Shown piece by piece: positions 41,602 through 52,300 of a stretch of DNA of 64,000 nt. Source of the stretch: an uncultured Eubacteriales bacterium (GTDB lineage Bacteria; Bacillota; Clostridia; Christensenellales; Aristaeellaceae); assembly GCA_902781095.1 (NCBI GenBank), contig CACZHW010000007.1:42067-106066 (forward strand). The letters run 5' to 3'. The notes under the pieces were generated by a model. It was not told the DNA's origin. It saw only the letters and a program-made list of their open reading frames with translations, and searched no databases. Positions within the stretch are counted from its first letter, which is position 1, and each line of letters begins with the position of its first letter. Position numbers and translations under genes: made by a program.

Positions 41602-41630
41602 TTTTCAACCGGCCGCAAAAAGAGTATAAT
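41602..41630 (+). promoter_or_regulatory. Sigma-A promoter upstream of prmC
   Basis: TTTTCA (41602-41607), 17-bp spacer, perfect TATAAT (41625-41630), the same box pair as at the def promoter. It heads the prmC-prfA-tsaC operon. Confidence 0.7.
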
Positions 41631-41677
41631 AAATAAATCGGTACATCAGTCATCAGAGAGGAACGGAGGCGCCGCGG

Positions 41678-42535
41678 ATGGGGCAGATCGGTGAGGCGGT
41701 GAGACGGGCAGCCGCAAAGCTGGAAGCGGCAGGCGTCGAAAATGCGCTGCACGACGCCTGGCGGCTGATGGCGCTCGCCCTCGACGGGGATCCGCTCCTC
41801 TTGCGCCTGCGTGCCGGCGACGATCTGTCCGCAGAGCAGGAAAGCGCCTTTGACGCGCTCATCTGCCGCAGGGCGCAGCGGGAGCCGCTGCAGTACATCG
41901 AGGGCGACACGGAGTTTATGGGCATCCGCCTGCGCGTCAGCGAAAGCGTCCTCATCCCCAGGCAGGACACGGAAACGCTCTGCAGCGAGGCGCTGCGGCT
42001 GCTTGATCCGGGGGACAGGGTGCTGGATATCGGCACGGGCTCCGGCGCCCTCGCCATAGCGCTCAAGCGTCTGTGTCCCGGCGCGGCCGTGACGGCCGTG
42101 GACATCAGCCCGGCGGCGCTGGAGGTCGCAAAGGAGAATGCCTGCCGCTGCGGCGCCGGGATCGAATTCCTGCGGAGCGACTGCTTCGGGGGGCTTGCAG
42201 GGCGCAGGTTCGAGATGATCGTGTCCAACCCGCCCTACCTGACGCAGGAGGAGATGCAGACGCTGATGCCGGAGGTGCAAAGGGAGCCGGAGGGTGCGCT
42301 TTTCGGCGGCGCGGACGGACTCGCCTTTTACCGGAGAATTACAGCGGAGGCGACACAGCACCTGACACCGGGCGGCCATCTGCTCTTTGAGATCGGCTGG
42401 CGGCAAAAAGAGGCGGTCAGCGCGCTCTTGCGGGAATCCGTCGGCGAGCCGCACGCGATACGGGACCTTGGCGGCAACTGGCGGGTCGTTTGGGCCTGCA
42501 GGCGCGCCGCGGCATGCGGCGCACAAGGGGATTAA
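41678..42535 (+). CDS. prmC: Peptide chain release factor N5-glutamine methyltransferase
   Basis: Methylates the Gln of the GGQ motif in release factors. The 285-residue protein has an N-terminal helical RF-binding domain (about 1-80), the SAM site VLDIGTGSGALAIALKR near 113, and the catalytic SNPPYL near 181-186. prfA, which encodes its substrate RF1, follows after 3 bases, the common arrangement. Confidence 0.95.
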   Translation: MGQIGEAVRRAAAKLEAAGVENALHDAWRLMALALDGDPLLLRLRAGDDLSAEQESAFDALICRRAQREPLQYIEGDTEFMGIRLRVSESVLIPRQDTETLCSEALRLLDPGDRVLDIGTGSGALAIALKRLCPGAAVTAVDISPAALEVAKENACRCGAGIEFLRSDCFGGLAGRRFEMIVSNPPYLTQEEMQTLMPEVQREPEGALFGGADGLAFYRRITAEATQHLTPGGHLLFEIGWRQKEAVSALLRESVGEPHAIRDLGGNWRVVWACRRAAACGAQGD

Positions 42536-42538
42536 GAG

Positions 42539-43618
42539 ATGAAGACGGATCAGCTGGACTGGGTGCATCCCAGGGTGGAAGAATTGGGCGCGCTGCTGTC
42601 CCGGCAGGACGCGATGCAGGACCGCGACCGGTGGCTCTCGCTGATGCAGGAGTACAACCGGCTCTCGCCGCTGGATGCCGTCCTGCGCGAGATACAGGCG
42701 CTTGAAAGGGAATATGCGGAAGCTGAACTGCTGGAGCAGGAGGACGGTTTCGCCGAGATGGCCGCACAGGAAAAGCGGCGCATCGGCGCGCAGATGGAAG
42801 AAAAGCGCGCGGAGCTCGCCGGCCTGCTGGATACGGCGGGCGGGGACGACAGGAGCGCCATCATGGAAATCCGCAGCGGCGCGGGAGGGGAAGAGGCGGC
42901 GCTCTTTGCGGCGATGCTGCTGCGCATGTACACGCGTTACGCGGAAAAACAGGGCTGGCAGACGGAACTGCTGGACCTCAGCCCGACGGAGATGGGCGGT
43001 GTGAAGGAAGCGGTATTCTCTGTCTCCGGCAAAAACGTGCTGCAGCGGCTGGAGGGCGAAAGCGGCGTCCACCGGATTCAGCGCATCCCCGTGACGGAGA
43101 GCAACGGAAAGCGGCAGACGAGCACGGCGACAGTCGCGGTGCTGCCGGAGGCCACCGACGTGGACGTACAAATAGATCCGGGTGACCTGCGCATCGACGT
43201 CTACCGCGCTTCCGGCCACGGCGGCCAGTATATCAACAAGACGGACAGCGCCGTCCGGATCACGCACCTGCCGACGGGCATCGTGGCGACCTGCCAGGAC
43301 GAGAAGAGCCAGCTGCGCAACAAAGAGAAGGCGATGGAGGTGCTGCGCGCCCGGCTCTATGACCATCTCCGGCGTCAGAGCGAATCGAGCTATGCGGACA
43401 ACCGGAAGAGCCAGGTGGGCACCGGGGACAGGAGCGAGCGCATCCGCACCTACAACTTTAACGACGGCAGGATTACGGACCACCGGCTCGGCAAGACCAT
43501 CTATTCCGTCGACGCCTTTTTGGACGGAGACATGGACGTGCTGATTGAGCCGCTGCTGCAGATGCGGCGGGAGAAGGAAGCTAAAGAAGCGAATGATTCG
43601 ATGAGGGGGACCCTTTGA
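42539..43618 (+). CDS. prfA: Peptide chain release factor 1
   Basis: Terminates translation at UAA and UAG. The 359-residue protein shows the codon-reading region [18 protein letters not shown] (PVT at the PxT position typical of RF1) and the hydrolysis motif [17 protein letters not shown]. The Gln there is the PrmC target. Ala or Ser-Gly-Ala normally precedes GGQ; here it reads SGHGGQ. The ATG at 42539 lies directly after prmC and the stop overlaps the TTG start of tsaC. Confidence 0.97.
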   Translation: MKTDQLDWVHPRVEELGALLSRQDAMQDRDRWLSLMQEYNRLSPLDAVLREIQALEREYAEAELLEQEDGFAEMAAQEKRRIGAQMEEKRAELAGLLDTAGGDDRSAIMEIRSGAGGEEAALFAAMLLRMYTRYAEKQGWQTELLDLSPTEMGGVKEAVFSVSGKNVLQRLEGESGVHRIQRIPVTESNGKRQTSTATVAVLPEATDVDVQIDPGDLRIDVYRASGHGGQYINKTDSAVRITHLPTGIVATCQDEKSQLRNKEKAMEVLRARLYDHLRRQSESSYADNRKSQVGTGDRSERIRTYNFNDGRITDHRLGKTIYSVDAFLDGDMDVLIEPLLQMRREKEAKEANDSMRGTL

Positions 43619-44658
43619 ATACGGAAGTGATACGGGCGGACGCGGAAGGCATCCGCCGCGCGGCGGAGCTGATCCGCGCAGGAGAGATCGTCGGCATGCC
43701 GACGGAAACGGTATACGGACTTGCGGCCGACGCGCTGAACGCCGGAGCGGTGGCAAAGATCTTCCGGGCGAAAGGCCGGCCGGCGGACAATCCGCTGATC
43801 GTGCACATCGCCGACGAGAGCGGCCTGGAGGGCCTCGTCTCGTCGGTGCCGGAGATGGCCAGGCGGCTGATGCGCGCCTATTGGCCGGGGCCGATGACCC
43901 TGATCATGCCGAAGACGGAGAAAATACCGGACATCGTGACGGCGGGCGGGGATACGGTAGGCATCCGGATGCCGTCCAACGAGGCGGCGCGGGCGCTGAT
44001 CCGGGAGAGCAAACGCCCCATCGCCGCGCCCAGCGCGAACACCAGCGGCAAGCCCAGCCCGACGAGCGCGCAGCACGTCTTCAGCGACCTCAAGGGGCTG
44101 ATCCCCCTGATCCTGGACGCCGGGCCCTGCGGGGTCGGGGTGGAATCGACGGTGATCGACACGACGGGGAAAGAACCTGTCGTGCTCCGCCCCGGCGCGA
44201 TCACACCGGAGATGATCCGCGAGACGCTGGGCGCGGTGGAAGTGGATGCGCACGTGATGAAGCCCCTGGCGGACGGGGAGAGCGTCCGCTCGCCGGGGAT
44301 GAAATACAAGCATTACGCCCCGAGCGCCAGCCTCGTCCTCTTTGAAGGGGAGCATGGGCGGGTCGTGCGGGAGATGTGTGCACGCTACGACGCGGTGGCA
44401 GCTGCCGGCGGCGTGCCGGCGATTCTGGGCAGCCCGCAGGACGACTTCGGCCAAAGGCGCGTCTTTACGCTGGCAGAGGCGGGGAATGCGGAAGAGGCAG
44501 CCGCGCACATCTTCGCCTGCCTGCGGGAGCTGGACGACGCGGGCGTTACCGCGGCCTTCTGCGAAACGCTGCCGCTGGAGGGCATGGGCCTCGCGGTGAT
44601 GAACCGCCTCGGCCGCGCGGCCGGCTTTAACATCGAACACGTGGGAGGTCCCGCTTGA
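43615..44658 (+). CDS. tsaC: Threonylcarbamoyl-AMP synthase (Sua5 type)
   Basis: Makes threonylcarbamoyl-AMP for t6A modification of tRNA position 37. The 347-residue protein has the YrdC domain (about 5-200) with [53 protein letters not shown] and RPGAI, plus the C-terminal Sua5 domain (about 235-347) found only in long forms. The TTG start at 43615 overlaps the prfA stop and follows GAGGGGGA. Its neighbour on the 3' side overlaps by four bases. Confidence 0.95.
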   Translation: MNTEVIRADAEGIRRAAELIRAGEIVGMPTETVYGLAADALNAGAVAKIFRAKGRPADNPLIVHIADESGLEGLVSSVPEMARRLMRAYWPGPMTLIMPKTEKIPDIVTAGGDTVGIRMPSNEAARALIRESKRPIAAPSANTSGKPSPTSAQHVFSDLKGLIPLILDAGPCGVGVESTVIDTTGKEPVVLRPGAITPEMIRETLGAVEVDAHVMKPLADGESVRSPGMKYKHYAPSASLVLFEGEHGRVVREMCARYDAVAAAGGVPAILGSPQDDFGQRRVFTLAEAGNAEEAAAHIFACLRELDDAGVTAAFCETLPLEGMGLAVMNRLGRAAGFNIEHVGGPA

Positions 44659-45140
44659 TCTGCGTGTGCTTTGAGCCGGTCGGCAGGCAGGATGCCCGCG
44701 CGCTGATCGTGGGCTCCATGCCGGGGACGGCGTCCCTTGCAGCGGGCGAGTATTACGCGCATCCGCGCAACGCCTTCTGGCCGATCCTGTTCCGGTGTTT
44801 TCATGCGCCGTACAGCGGGAGCTACGAAGAGAAAAAGCGGCTGATCGAGGAGAACGGGCTGGCCCTGTGGGACACGGTTGGGAGCTGCCTGCGCGAAGGC
44901 AGCCTGGACAGCGGCATGCGGGGAATACGGCCCAACGATTTTGATGCGTTTTTTGCGCGTTATCCGCATATCCGAACCGTGCTGTGCAACGGAAAGACGG
45001 CCTACGACCTCTTTTCGCGCACCGGCGCGGGCGGGGGCAGGACGGTGCTGCGCATGCCGAGCACGAGCCCGGCCTATACGCTGCCGTATGCTGAGAAAGA
45101 GGAAATCTGGCTGAAGGCGCTGAGACAGGCGCTGGGCTGA
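44655..45140 (+). CDS. Hypoxanthine-DNA glycosylase (UDG superfamily, family 6 type)
   Basis: A 161-residue DNA repair glycosylase that would excise deaminated adenine (hypoxanthine) from DNA. Family features are GSMPGTASL near residues 23-31, YYAHPRNAFWPIL near 37-49 (the Asn is the key catalytic-loop residue in this family), LWDTVGSCLREGSLDS, and MPSTSPAYTLPY. It lacks the uracil-specific pocket motifs of family 1. The TTG start at 44655 follows GGGAGG and overlaps tsaC by four bases, so a repair gene is translationally coupled to a tRNA modification gene. Confidence 0.8.
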   Translation: MICVCFEPVGRQDARALIVGSMPGTASLAAGEYYAHPRNAFWPILFRCFHAPYSGSYEEKKRLIEENGLALWDTVGSCLREGSLDSGMRGIRPNDFDAFFARYPHIRTVLCNGKTAYDLFSRTGAGGGRTVLRMPSTSPAYTLPYAEKEEIWLKALRQALG

Positions 45141-45160
45141 AGGGTGAAGGAGGGAACGGC

Positions 45161-46477
45161 ATGAACATGGTGGACATCATCCTCAAAAAGAAGGCGGGAC
45201 AGTCGCTGACGCGGGAGGAAATCCATTACTTCGTGGAAGGCGCGGCGAAGGGAACGGTACCGGATTACCAGCTCTCCGCCCTGCTGATGGCGATCTGCTT
45301 TCAGGGTATGGACGCGGAAGAGACGACGACGCTGACCATGGAGATGATGCATTCGGGCAGCGTGGTGGACCTCAGCGGCATCGGGGAGATCTGCGTCGAC
45401 AAGCACTCCACCGGCGGCGTCGGGGATACGACGACGCTGGTCCTCGTGCCGCTGGTCGCCGCCTGCGGCGTAAAGGTGGCCAAGATCTCCGGGCGGGGCC
45501 TGGGCCATACGGGCGGTACGCTGGATAAACTGGAAAGCATTCCCGGGTGCACCATCGACATGGACGAGGAACGCTTCATCCGCCAGGTGCAGCAGGTAGG
45601 CTGCGCGGTCATCGGGCAGACGAAGGAGCTGTGCCCGGCGGACAAGGCCCTCTACGCGCTGCGCGACGTGACCGGGACGGTGGGTTCCATCCCGCTCATC
45701 GCGTCCAGCATCGTCTCCAAAAAGCTGGCCAGCGGAGCGGGCGCGATCGTGCTGGACGTGAAGACGGGCAGCGGCGCGCTGATGCATACGGTGGAGGATT
45801 CCGTGCGCCTGGCCAGGACCATGGTGGCGATCGGCAAGCGGGCCGGCAAGCCGATTTACGCGGTCGTTACCGGCATGCAGCAGCCGCTGGGCACGCACAT
45901 CGGCAACGCGCTGGAGGTCAAGGAGGCCATCGACCTGCTCTCCGGGCGCGCGCGCGGTGACCTGCTGACGGTGTCAATCGGGCTGGGCGCCCGGATGCTG
46001 ATGGCCGCGGGGAAGGCGGAAAGCCTGGAAAACGCCGAGGCGATGCTGCAGGAGGCGCTCGCCTCCGGGCGCGGGCTTGCGAAACTGAAAGAGATGATCG
46101 CGGCGCAGGGCGGCGACGCGCGCGTTTGCGACGACGTGACGCTGCTGCCGCAGGCGGCGGAGCGCGTGCGCGTCAGAGCCCCGGGTGACGGCTGGGTCTG
46201 CGGGATGGATACGACCGCCATCGGTTACTGCGCGCAGGACCTGGGCGCCGGGCGCAGGACCAAGGCGGACCGGATCGATCCCGCGGTCGGCATCGTGATG
46301 CAGGCGAGGCTGGGACAGTACGTGAAGGCGGGGGAGACGCTGGCCGAGCTGTACGTCAACAAGCGGGACGGAGTGGAGGAAATAGCGCGGCGGCTGACGG
46401 AAGCCATCCGGATCGGCGAAACGAAGCCGGAGGCCGCTCCGCTCTTCTACGCGAGCATCGGTCCGTGGGACGTGTGA
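45161..46477 (+). CDS. pdp: Pyrimidine-nucleoside phosphorylase
   Basis: Cleaves thymidine and uridine with phosphate, salvaging pyrimidine bases. The 438-residue protein carries the family signature SGRGLGHTGGTLDKLE near 114-129, KHSTGGVGDTTTLVL for phosphate binding, and LDVKTGSGALM. The three-domain length fits Pdp/DeoA. The ATG at 45161 follows AAGGAGGG. It ends the prmC operon; no clear terminator follows before the next promoter. Confidence 0.95.
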   Translation: MNMVDIILKKKAGQSLTREEIHYFVEGAAKGTVPDYQLSALLMAICFQGMDAEETTTLTMEMMHSGSVVDLSGIGEICVDKHSTGGVGDTTTLVLVPLVAACGVKVAKISGRGLGHTGGTLDKLESIPGCTIDMDEERFIRQVQQVGCAVIGQTKELCPADKALYALRDVTGTVGSIPLIASSIVSKKLASGAGAIVLDVKTGSGALMHTVEDSVRLARTMVAIGKRAGKPIYAVVTGMQQPLGTHIGNALEVKEAIDLLSGRARGDLLTVSIGLGARMLMAAGKAESLENAEAMLQEALASGRGLAKLKEMIAAQGGDARVCDDVTLLPQAAERVRVRAPGDGWVCGMDTTAIGYCAQDLGAGRRTKADRIDPAVGIVMQARLGQYVKAGETLAELYVNKRDGVEEIARRLTEAIRIGETKPEAAPLFYASIGPWDV

Positions 46478-46498
46478 CAAAGGCTTCCTCGTTTCCGG

Positions 46499-46527
46499 TT
46501 GATGTACGGGGGATTTTCTGTTATACT
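46499..46527 (+). promoter_or_regulatory. Sigma-A promoter before the SPOUT methyltransferase
   Basis: TTGATG (46499-46504), 17-bp spacer, TATACT (46522-46527) with extended TG-T. It can drive the long downstream plsX-smc-ftsY operon. Confidence 0.8.
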
Positions 46528-46560
46528 TTCGCGAGGATTCGCGCATGAGGGGGGACGGGT

Positions 46561-47301
46561 TTGCCGAAGCTTTCTGCATATGACAAGGAATTGCCGTATT
46601 CCTACGCGCTGGGGATTTTTCCCGCGACGGAGTGCCTGAAGCATGCTGCGGACCGCTGTATGCGCCTGCTGGTGTCCGCGGACAGCGCCGAAAGCGAAGG
46701 CGTGCTGCGCCTGCGCGAGGCGGCGGAGGCGGCCGGGATCCGCTGTGAAGAAGCGGGCAGGCTGCTGGAGAAGATTTCGCGCAAGGAAAACTGCCACGCG
46801 GCCATGGTGTTTGAAAAGGCGGAGAGCCGTCTCTGCGGGGACGGGGACCACCTCGTCCTTCACCACCCGAGCGACATGGGCAACCTCGGCACGATCCTGC
46901 GGACTGCGCTGGGTTTCGGCTACCGCGACATCGCGATCATCCGCCCGGCTGCGGACTCGGACGATCCGCGCGTCGTGCGCGCTTCCATGGGGGCGGTCTT
47001 TTCGCTGTCCGTGTGCCATTACGACACGTTTGAAGCCTACCGGGCGGCATTTCCGGAGCACCGGCTCTATCCGTTCATGCTGACCGGTTCGACCCCGCTG
47101 GACGAAGCGGCCGCATCGCGCGCGGAGCGCTGTGCGCTGGTGATGGGCAACGAGGCGACGGGGCTGCCGGAGGAATTCGCCCGGTACGGGACCCCTGTGC
47201 GGATCCCGCACAGCGGAGACATCGATTCGCTGAATCTCGCCATCGCCGCGGGAATCGGCATGTATGCGTTTGGAAGGCGAAGAGAAGGAGGTTGCGCATG
47301 A
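46561..47301 (+). CDS. SPOUT-family (TrmH-like) RNA 2'-O-methyltransferase
   Basis: A 246-residue protein. The N-terminal part (about 1-90) is a substrate-recognition domain. The C-terminal knotted SPOUT domain shows LVLHHPSDMGNLGTILRTAL, IIRPAADSDDPRVVRAS, the SAM-binding VMGNEATGLP and DSLNLAIAAGIGMY. It modifies rRNA or tRNA ribose; the target is unknown. The start is TTG 46561 behind a G-rich GAGGGGGGACGGG sequence. Its last codons overlap plsX. Confidence 0.88.
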   Translation: MPKLSAYDKELPYSYALGIFPATECLKHAADRCMRLLVSADSAESEGVLRLREAAEAAGIRCEEAGRLLEKISRKENCHAAMVFEKAESRLCGDGDHLVLHHPSDMGNLGTILRTALGFGYRDIAIIRPAADSDDPRVVRASMGAVFSLSVCHYDTFEAYRAAFPEHRLYPFMLTGSTPLDEAAASRAERCALVMGNEATGLPEEFARYGTPVRIPHSGDIDSLNLAIAAGIGMYAFGRRREGGCA

Positions 47302-48335
47302 GAATCGTACTGGACGTGACCGGCGGCGACAACGCGCCGGATATCAACCTGGAGGGTGCGATCGAAGCGCTGGGCATGTTCCCCGACGTGGAGATCATCC
47401 TGGCCGGGGAGAAGGACGCAATCGAAGCGGCGCTGGCGCAGAAGTACGCGACGCAGCTGACGGACGGGAAGCGGGAGCGCCTGAGCGTCGTGGACGCGCC
47501 GGAGGTCATCACGCCGGAGGAGCACCCCGTGATGGCGCTGCGGAAGAAGAAAAACTCGCCCTTCTGCGTCGGGATGGACCTGGTGCGAAGGAAGGAAGCG
47601 GAGGCCTTCGTCTCGGCCGGATCGACGGGCGCGGTGATGGCCGGCTCCATGTTCAAAATCGGCCGGATCAAAGGGATCTCCAGGCCGGCGCTCGCCGCAG
47701 TCGTGCCCGTACCGGGCAGGCCGCTGCTGCTGATCGACGCGGGTGCGAACGTGGACTGCAAGCCGAACTGGCTCGTACAGTTCGCGCTGATGGGCAGCAT
47801 TTACATGAACAAGGTCATGGGGATTGAAAACCCGGCGGTCGGCCTGCTGAACATCGGCGCGGAGGCCGCAAAGGGCAACGACACCGTAAAGCGCACGTAT
47901 GAGCTGATGGAAAAGCCGCAGCCGTTCCGCTTCACCGGCAACGTGGAGGCGCGGGACGCGCTCTCGGGCTGCTGTGACGTGCTCGTGGCGGACGGTTTTG
48001 CGGGAAACGTGCTGCTGAAGAATACGGAAGGCGTGGCATCCCTGCTCTTCTCCCTCATCAAAAAGGAGCTGTACGGCTCGATGAAGGGGAAGATCGCGGG
48101 CTTGCTGGCCAAAGACGGCTTCAGAAAGATCAAGCGGTCGTTTGACTCGACGGAGGTCGGCGGCGCGCCGCTGCTCGGTGCGGAGGGAGCCGTGGTCAAG
48201 GCGCACGGCAACTCCAACGCACACGCGATCGCCTGTGCGATCCGGCAGGCCCGGGCAATGGTGGAGGGCGACGTGACGGAGAGAATCCGCGCGGCGCTCG
48301 GCGAACTGAATCTGGAAACTACGACAGAAGAGTGA
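47298..48335 (+). CDS. plsX: Phosphate acyltransferase PlsX
   Basis: Converts acyl-ACP to acyl phosphate, the first step of phospholipid synthesis in most Gram-positives. The 345-residue protein begins MRIVLDVTGGDNAPDINLEG (the usual form is DAMGGD; here DVTGGD) and shows FVSAGSTGAVMAG, DAGANVDCK and FAGNVLLKNTEG. The ATG at 47298 has AAGGAGG at 6 bases; TTG 47292 is an alternative in frame. acpP follows after 24 bases. Confidence 0.94.
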   Translation: MRIVLDVTGGDNAPDINLEGAIEALGMFPDVEIILAGEKDAIEAALAQKYATQLTDGKRERLSVVDAPEVITPEEHPVMALRKKKNSPFCVGMDLVRRKEAEAFVSAGSTGAVMAGSMFKIGRIKGISRPALAAVVPVPGRPLLLIDAGANVDCKPNWLVQFALMGSIYMNKVMGIENPAVGLLNIGAEAAKGNDTVKRTYELMEKPQPFRFTGNVEARDALSGCCDVLVADGFAGNVLLKNTEGVASLLFSLIKKELYGSMKGKIAGLLAKDGFRKIKRSFDSTEVGGAPLLGAEGAVVKAHGNSNAHAIACAIRQARAMVEGDVTERIRAALGELNLETTTEE

Positions 48336-48359
48336 CAGGCCGAAAGGCGGGGAGGAACT

Positions 48360-48590
48360 ATGATTTTTGAGAAACTGAAAGCCATGGCGGCGGAACAGCT
48401 GGACGTAAACCCGGAGAAGATCACGATGGACAGCCGGCTGAAGGAAGACCTGGAGGCGGACAGCGCGAGCGTGATGATGCTTGTCATGGACATCGAGAGC
48501 GAGTTCGGCATCACGGTGGACGACGACGCCATTGAGAAGGTCAAAACCGTGGGCGACATGGTCGCCTATATCGAGCAGAAGCAGGGCTGA
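48360..48590 (+). CDS. acpP: Acyl carrier protein
   Basis: A 76-residue carrier for fatty acid synthesis. The phosphopantetheine attachment residue is Ser35 in LKEDLEADSASVMMLVMDI. In most ACPs the recognition helix reads DSLDxxEL with acidic residues after the Ser; here it is DSASVMML, so two of the acidic contact positions are neutral. Context between plsX and rnc is the usual one for the fatty-acid ACP, so I keep that call, with a specialised carrier as the alternative. Confidence 0.92.
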   Translation: MIFEKLKAMAAEQLDVNPEKITMDSRLKEDLEADSASVMMLVMDIESEFGITVDDDAIEKVKTVGDMVAYIEQKQG

Positions 48591-48614
48591 GACAGGAAGG
48601 AATCCCGGGCGCAT

Positions 48615-49292
48615 ATGGATATGACCAAATTGGAGAGCAGGCTGGGGTATGTCTTTCAGGACAGGACCCTGCTTCGCCTTGCGCTGACGCACCCTTCGTA
48701 CGTGCTGAAGGACAGGGAGCCGGACAACCAGCGGCTGGAGTTTCTGGGCGACGCGGTGCTGCAGCTCAGCGTAAGCCAGGCGCTCTACCGCCGTTATCCG
48801 GAAATGAAAGAGGGCAAGCTGACGCGCAGGCGCGCGGCGCTGGTGTGTGAGGCCAACCTGGCCGGGATCGCAAGGCGGCTCGGCCTGGGCGGGCAGCTGC
48901 TGCTCAGCAACGGGGAGGAGCTGCTGCACGGCAGGGAAAACCCCTCTATCCTGGGCGACGCGATGGAAGCCGTGATCGCCGCCGTCTATCTGGACGGCGG
49001 GTTTCCGGCAGCCGTCTCTCTGGTGGAGCGCCTGATGGGCGACTTTGAGCCGATCAGCACGGACGACAAGGACGCCAAGAGCATCCTGCAGGAGATGCTG
49101 CAGGCCAGGGGCGAAGCGGCCCCGGTCTACGAGATCATCGACCAGCAGGGACCGCCGCATGCGCGCGTCTTTACGGCGCGCGCGCTGCGCGGAAGCGGCG
49201 AGGAGATCGGCCGGGGTACGGGCGACCGGAAACAGCGCGCGGAGGAAGCGGCTGCGGCTGCGGCACTGGCAGCGCTGAAAGAAAACAGCTGA
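48615..49292 (+). CDS. rnc: Ribonuclease III
   Basis: A double-stranded RNA endonuclease for rRNA and mRNA processing. The 225-residue protein has the signature RLEFLGDAVLQLSVS with Glu42 and Asp46, the second catalytic pair in GDAMEAVIAAVYLDGG, and a C-terminal dsRNA-binding domain (about 155-225, ending AEEAAAAAALAAL). Gene order acpP-rnc-smc-ftsY is the Firmicutes standard. Confidence 0.97.
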   Translation: MDMTKLESRLGYVFQDRTLLRLALTHPSYVLKDREPDNQRLEFLGDAVLQLSVSQALYRRYPEMKEGKLTRRRAALVCEANLAGIARRLGLGGQLLLSNGEELLHGRENPSILGDAMEAVIAAVYLDGGFPAAVSLVERLMGDFEPISTDDKDAKSILQEMLQARGEAAPVYEIIDQQGPPHARVFTARALRGSGEEIGRGTGDRKQRAEEAAAAAALAALKENS

Positions 49293-49323
49293 GGCGGGAA
49301 AACAGCAGAAAGGGGTCGCACCG

Positions 49324-52300
49324 GTGCGGCTGAAAAGACTGGAAATATACGGATTCAAATCCTTCGCGGACCGGACCATCATCGAATTTGACCAGGGAAT
49401 CACCGGCGTCGTCGGACCGAACGGCAGCGGAAAGTCGAACCTTTCCGATGCCGTGCGCTGGGTTTTGGGCGAGCAATCGGCCAAATCGCTGCGCGGCGGC
49501 AAGATGGAAGACATCATTTTCGGCGGAACGGAGAAGCGCAAGCGCCTGGGATACTGCGAGGTATCCCTCATCTTTGACAACGAGGACCACACGCTGCCCA
49601 TCGATTACGCGGAAGTGATGGTGACAAGGCGGGCCTACCGCTCCGGCGAGGGCGAGTACTACCTCAACAAGACGGCCTGCCGTCTCAAGGACATCCTGGA
49701 GCTTTTCCGGGACACGGGCATCGGCAGGGACGGCTATTCCATCGTGGGACAGGGCAGGATCGACTCCATCCTGTCGGCCAAGAGCGAGGACCGGCGCGGC
49801 GTCTTTGAAGAGGCCGCGGGCATCGTCAAGTACCGTGCGCGCAAGGAGGAGAGCGAGAAACGGCTCTCCAACATGCAAGATAACCTGGTGCGCATCGAAG
49901 ATATCCTCTCGGAGCTGGAGAAGCAGCTGGGCCCGCTGGAAAAGGCCAGCAAAACGGCGCGCCACTATCTGGCGCTTCGCGAAGAGCTGCGAAAACTGGA
50001 GTGCACCTCCTTCGTCCTGCGCAGCGACCGCGACGGACAGCGGATTTCGGAGATCACGAATCTGCTGCAGGAACTGAACGAACAGATCGCAGGGCTGGAG
50101 CAGGAGGCTGCGGATAAAACCGCGCAGCGCGAGGAGATGGGCGAGCGCGTCGCCGGGCTGGAGAACGCGGTGACGGAGTGCCACACGGCGCTTTTGAACG
50201 TGACGCGGGAAGCCGAGGCCAGGGAGGGCATGCTCAACGTCCTCGGGACCGAGATCGCGAACGCGGAAAAGGAAGCCGCGTCAGCCCGGGAGAGCCTGGA
50301 CGCGGCAGGGAAGCGGTTCCGGGCGATCGGCCTTGAGATGGAAGCCGGCGAACAGTCAAAGCGGGACGGCGAGGAGGCCATCGGAAGGCTTGAGACGCAG
50401 TACGCCGCGGCCGGGGAAACGGTCAGCGGTCTGCAGGACCGCGTCAGGGAAGCGGAAACGGAGCTGGAGAACCACCAGACCCGGGTGATCCACGCGATCA
50501 ACCGGCTGAGCGACGTGAAAACGCGCGAGGCGAGGCTGACCACGATGCGCACCCAACTGCAGGCGCGCCGCGGGGAGGCTGAGGAGCAGATCCGCTCCTT
50601 CCGGGCGGACGCGGAGGGCATCGCGGAACAGCTGCAGGAGGCGCAGGCGGCGGAAACGGCGCTGCACGGACAGGAAGCGGCCGCACAGGGCCGCCTGCAG
50701 CAGACGGATCAGGAACAGAAGGAAAACTCCGCCGCCATCGGAAGGCTTTACACGGAGCTGGACGAACGAAACGCCGTCCAGTCCAGGGCGGAGAGCCGCC
50801 TGCATGTGCTCAGAGAGATGGCGCGGGATTATGCGGGCTATCAGCAGCCCGTCAAACGCGTGCTCCAGAGGGCGCAGGGGGACGCGCGCATCCACGGCGT
50901 GGTGGCGACGCTGATCAAGGTGCCCGCCAGCTATGAGAAGGCGATTGAAGCCGTCCTGGGCGGCGCGCTGCAGAACATCGTAACGGAAGACGAGTACGCG
51001 GCGCGGGATATGATCGACTTCCTGCGCAAAAACAGCATCGGCCGGGCGACCTTCCTGCCCCTGTCCACCATCCACGGACGCACGCTGCAGCCGGCGGAGC
51101 GCCAGGTTCTCACGATGAAGGGATGCCTGGGCGTGGCCAGCGAACTCATCTCTTACGAGCCGCGCTACAGGGGGATCGTGGAAAACCTGCTGGGCCGCAC
51201 GGTGATCGCGGAAGACCTCGATTCCGGCATAGAGATCATGCGAAAAGGGTGCCACGCCTTCCGCCTGGTCACGCTGGCGGGGGACGTCATGCATTCCGGC
51301 GGCTCCATGACGGGCGGCAGCGCAGCCTCCCGGATGACGAGCCTGCTTTCACGCGACCGCGAGATTGAAGAGCACGTGAAGCTGCTGGAGCAGACGGCAG
51401 CCGAGATCGAGCAGACGAAAGCGGCAATCCGCAGCGCGAGGGAGCGCAAGGACGCGCTGGCGAAAGACCGTGCGGATCTGGAACAGAAAATCCAGCAGGT
51501 TCACATCGATCTGTCGATTTCCGGCGAGCGGATGCGTACGCTGCACCGCCACGAGGCCGAGTGTCTGGAGGGCGTCAAAAAGAACGAGGAGCTCCTCTCG
51601 CAGATCGACGCACAGCTGACGGAACTGGAGACGGAGCTCTCCAGCGCGTACACGGCGCAGGAGGGAGAGCAGAGATCCAGCGAGGAGATGCACCGCAGGA
51701 CGCAGGAGCTGAGCGACGCGCTGGCGGCACAGCGGGAGAAGCTGGAGGAAGGCCGGAGCCTGGCGCAGTCCCTGCAGCTGCAGCTGACGGCCGGGCGCAA
51801 AGATCTGGAAGAGACCGTGCGCAACCTGAAGCGGCTCACGCAGGAGCGGGAGAGCGTCTCTTCCCAGCAGGAGAGCCTCGAAGCGCGGATCGGCGAACTG
51901 ATCGTGCTCCATCAGCAGAAGATGGAGGCGCGTGCCCGCGAAGAAGCGGAGCGGGAAGCGTGCGCCGAAAAGCTCGCGGCGGCGGAAACCGCGCTTGCCG
52001 CGCGGCGCGCAGAACGCGCAGACGTGGCGAAGAAGGTGGAGGCGCTGACCACCGAAATCGAGCGCATCCGCGAGACGGCGGCAGCCGCGGCAGACCGGGC
52101 GCACAAATCGGAGATCACGCTGAACCGCCTGCAGAGCGAACTCGACCAGCAGCAGCAGCGGATCTGGGAGGAGTACGAGCTCACCTACGCGGGGGCGAAA
52201 GAGTACATGCTCCCGCAGTTCGACCCTGCCAAAGACGGACAGCGCATCGGCGCCATCCGCCAGGAAATCCGCGGGATCGGGCCGGTCAACCTGTCCGCGA

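Noticed and set aside
41147..49601. Long - strand open frames opposite prmC-prfA and plsX-rnc
   Set aside because: Same GC-bias effect; the + strand genes have intact catalytic motifs.
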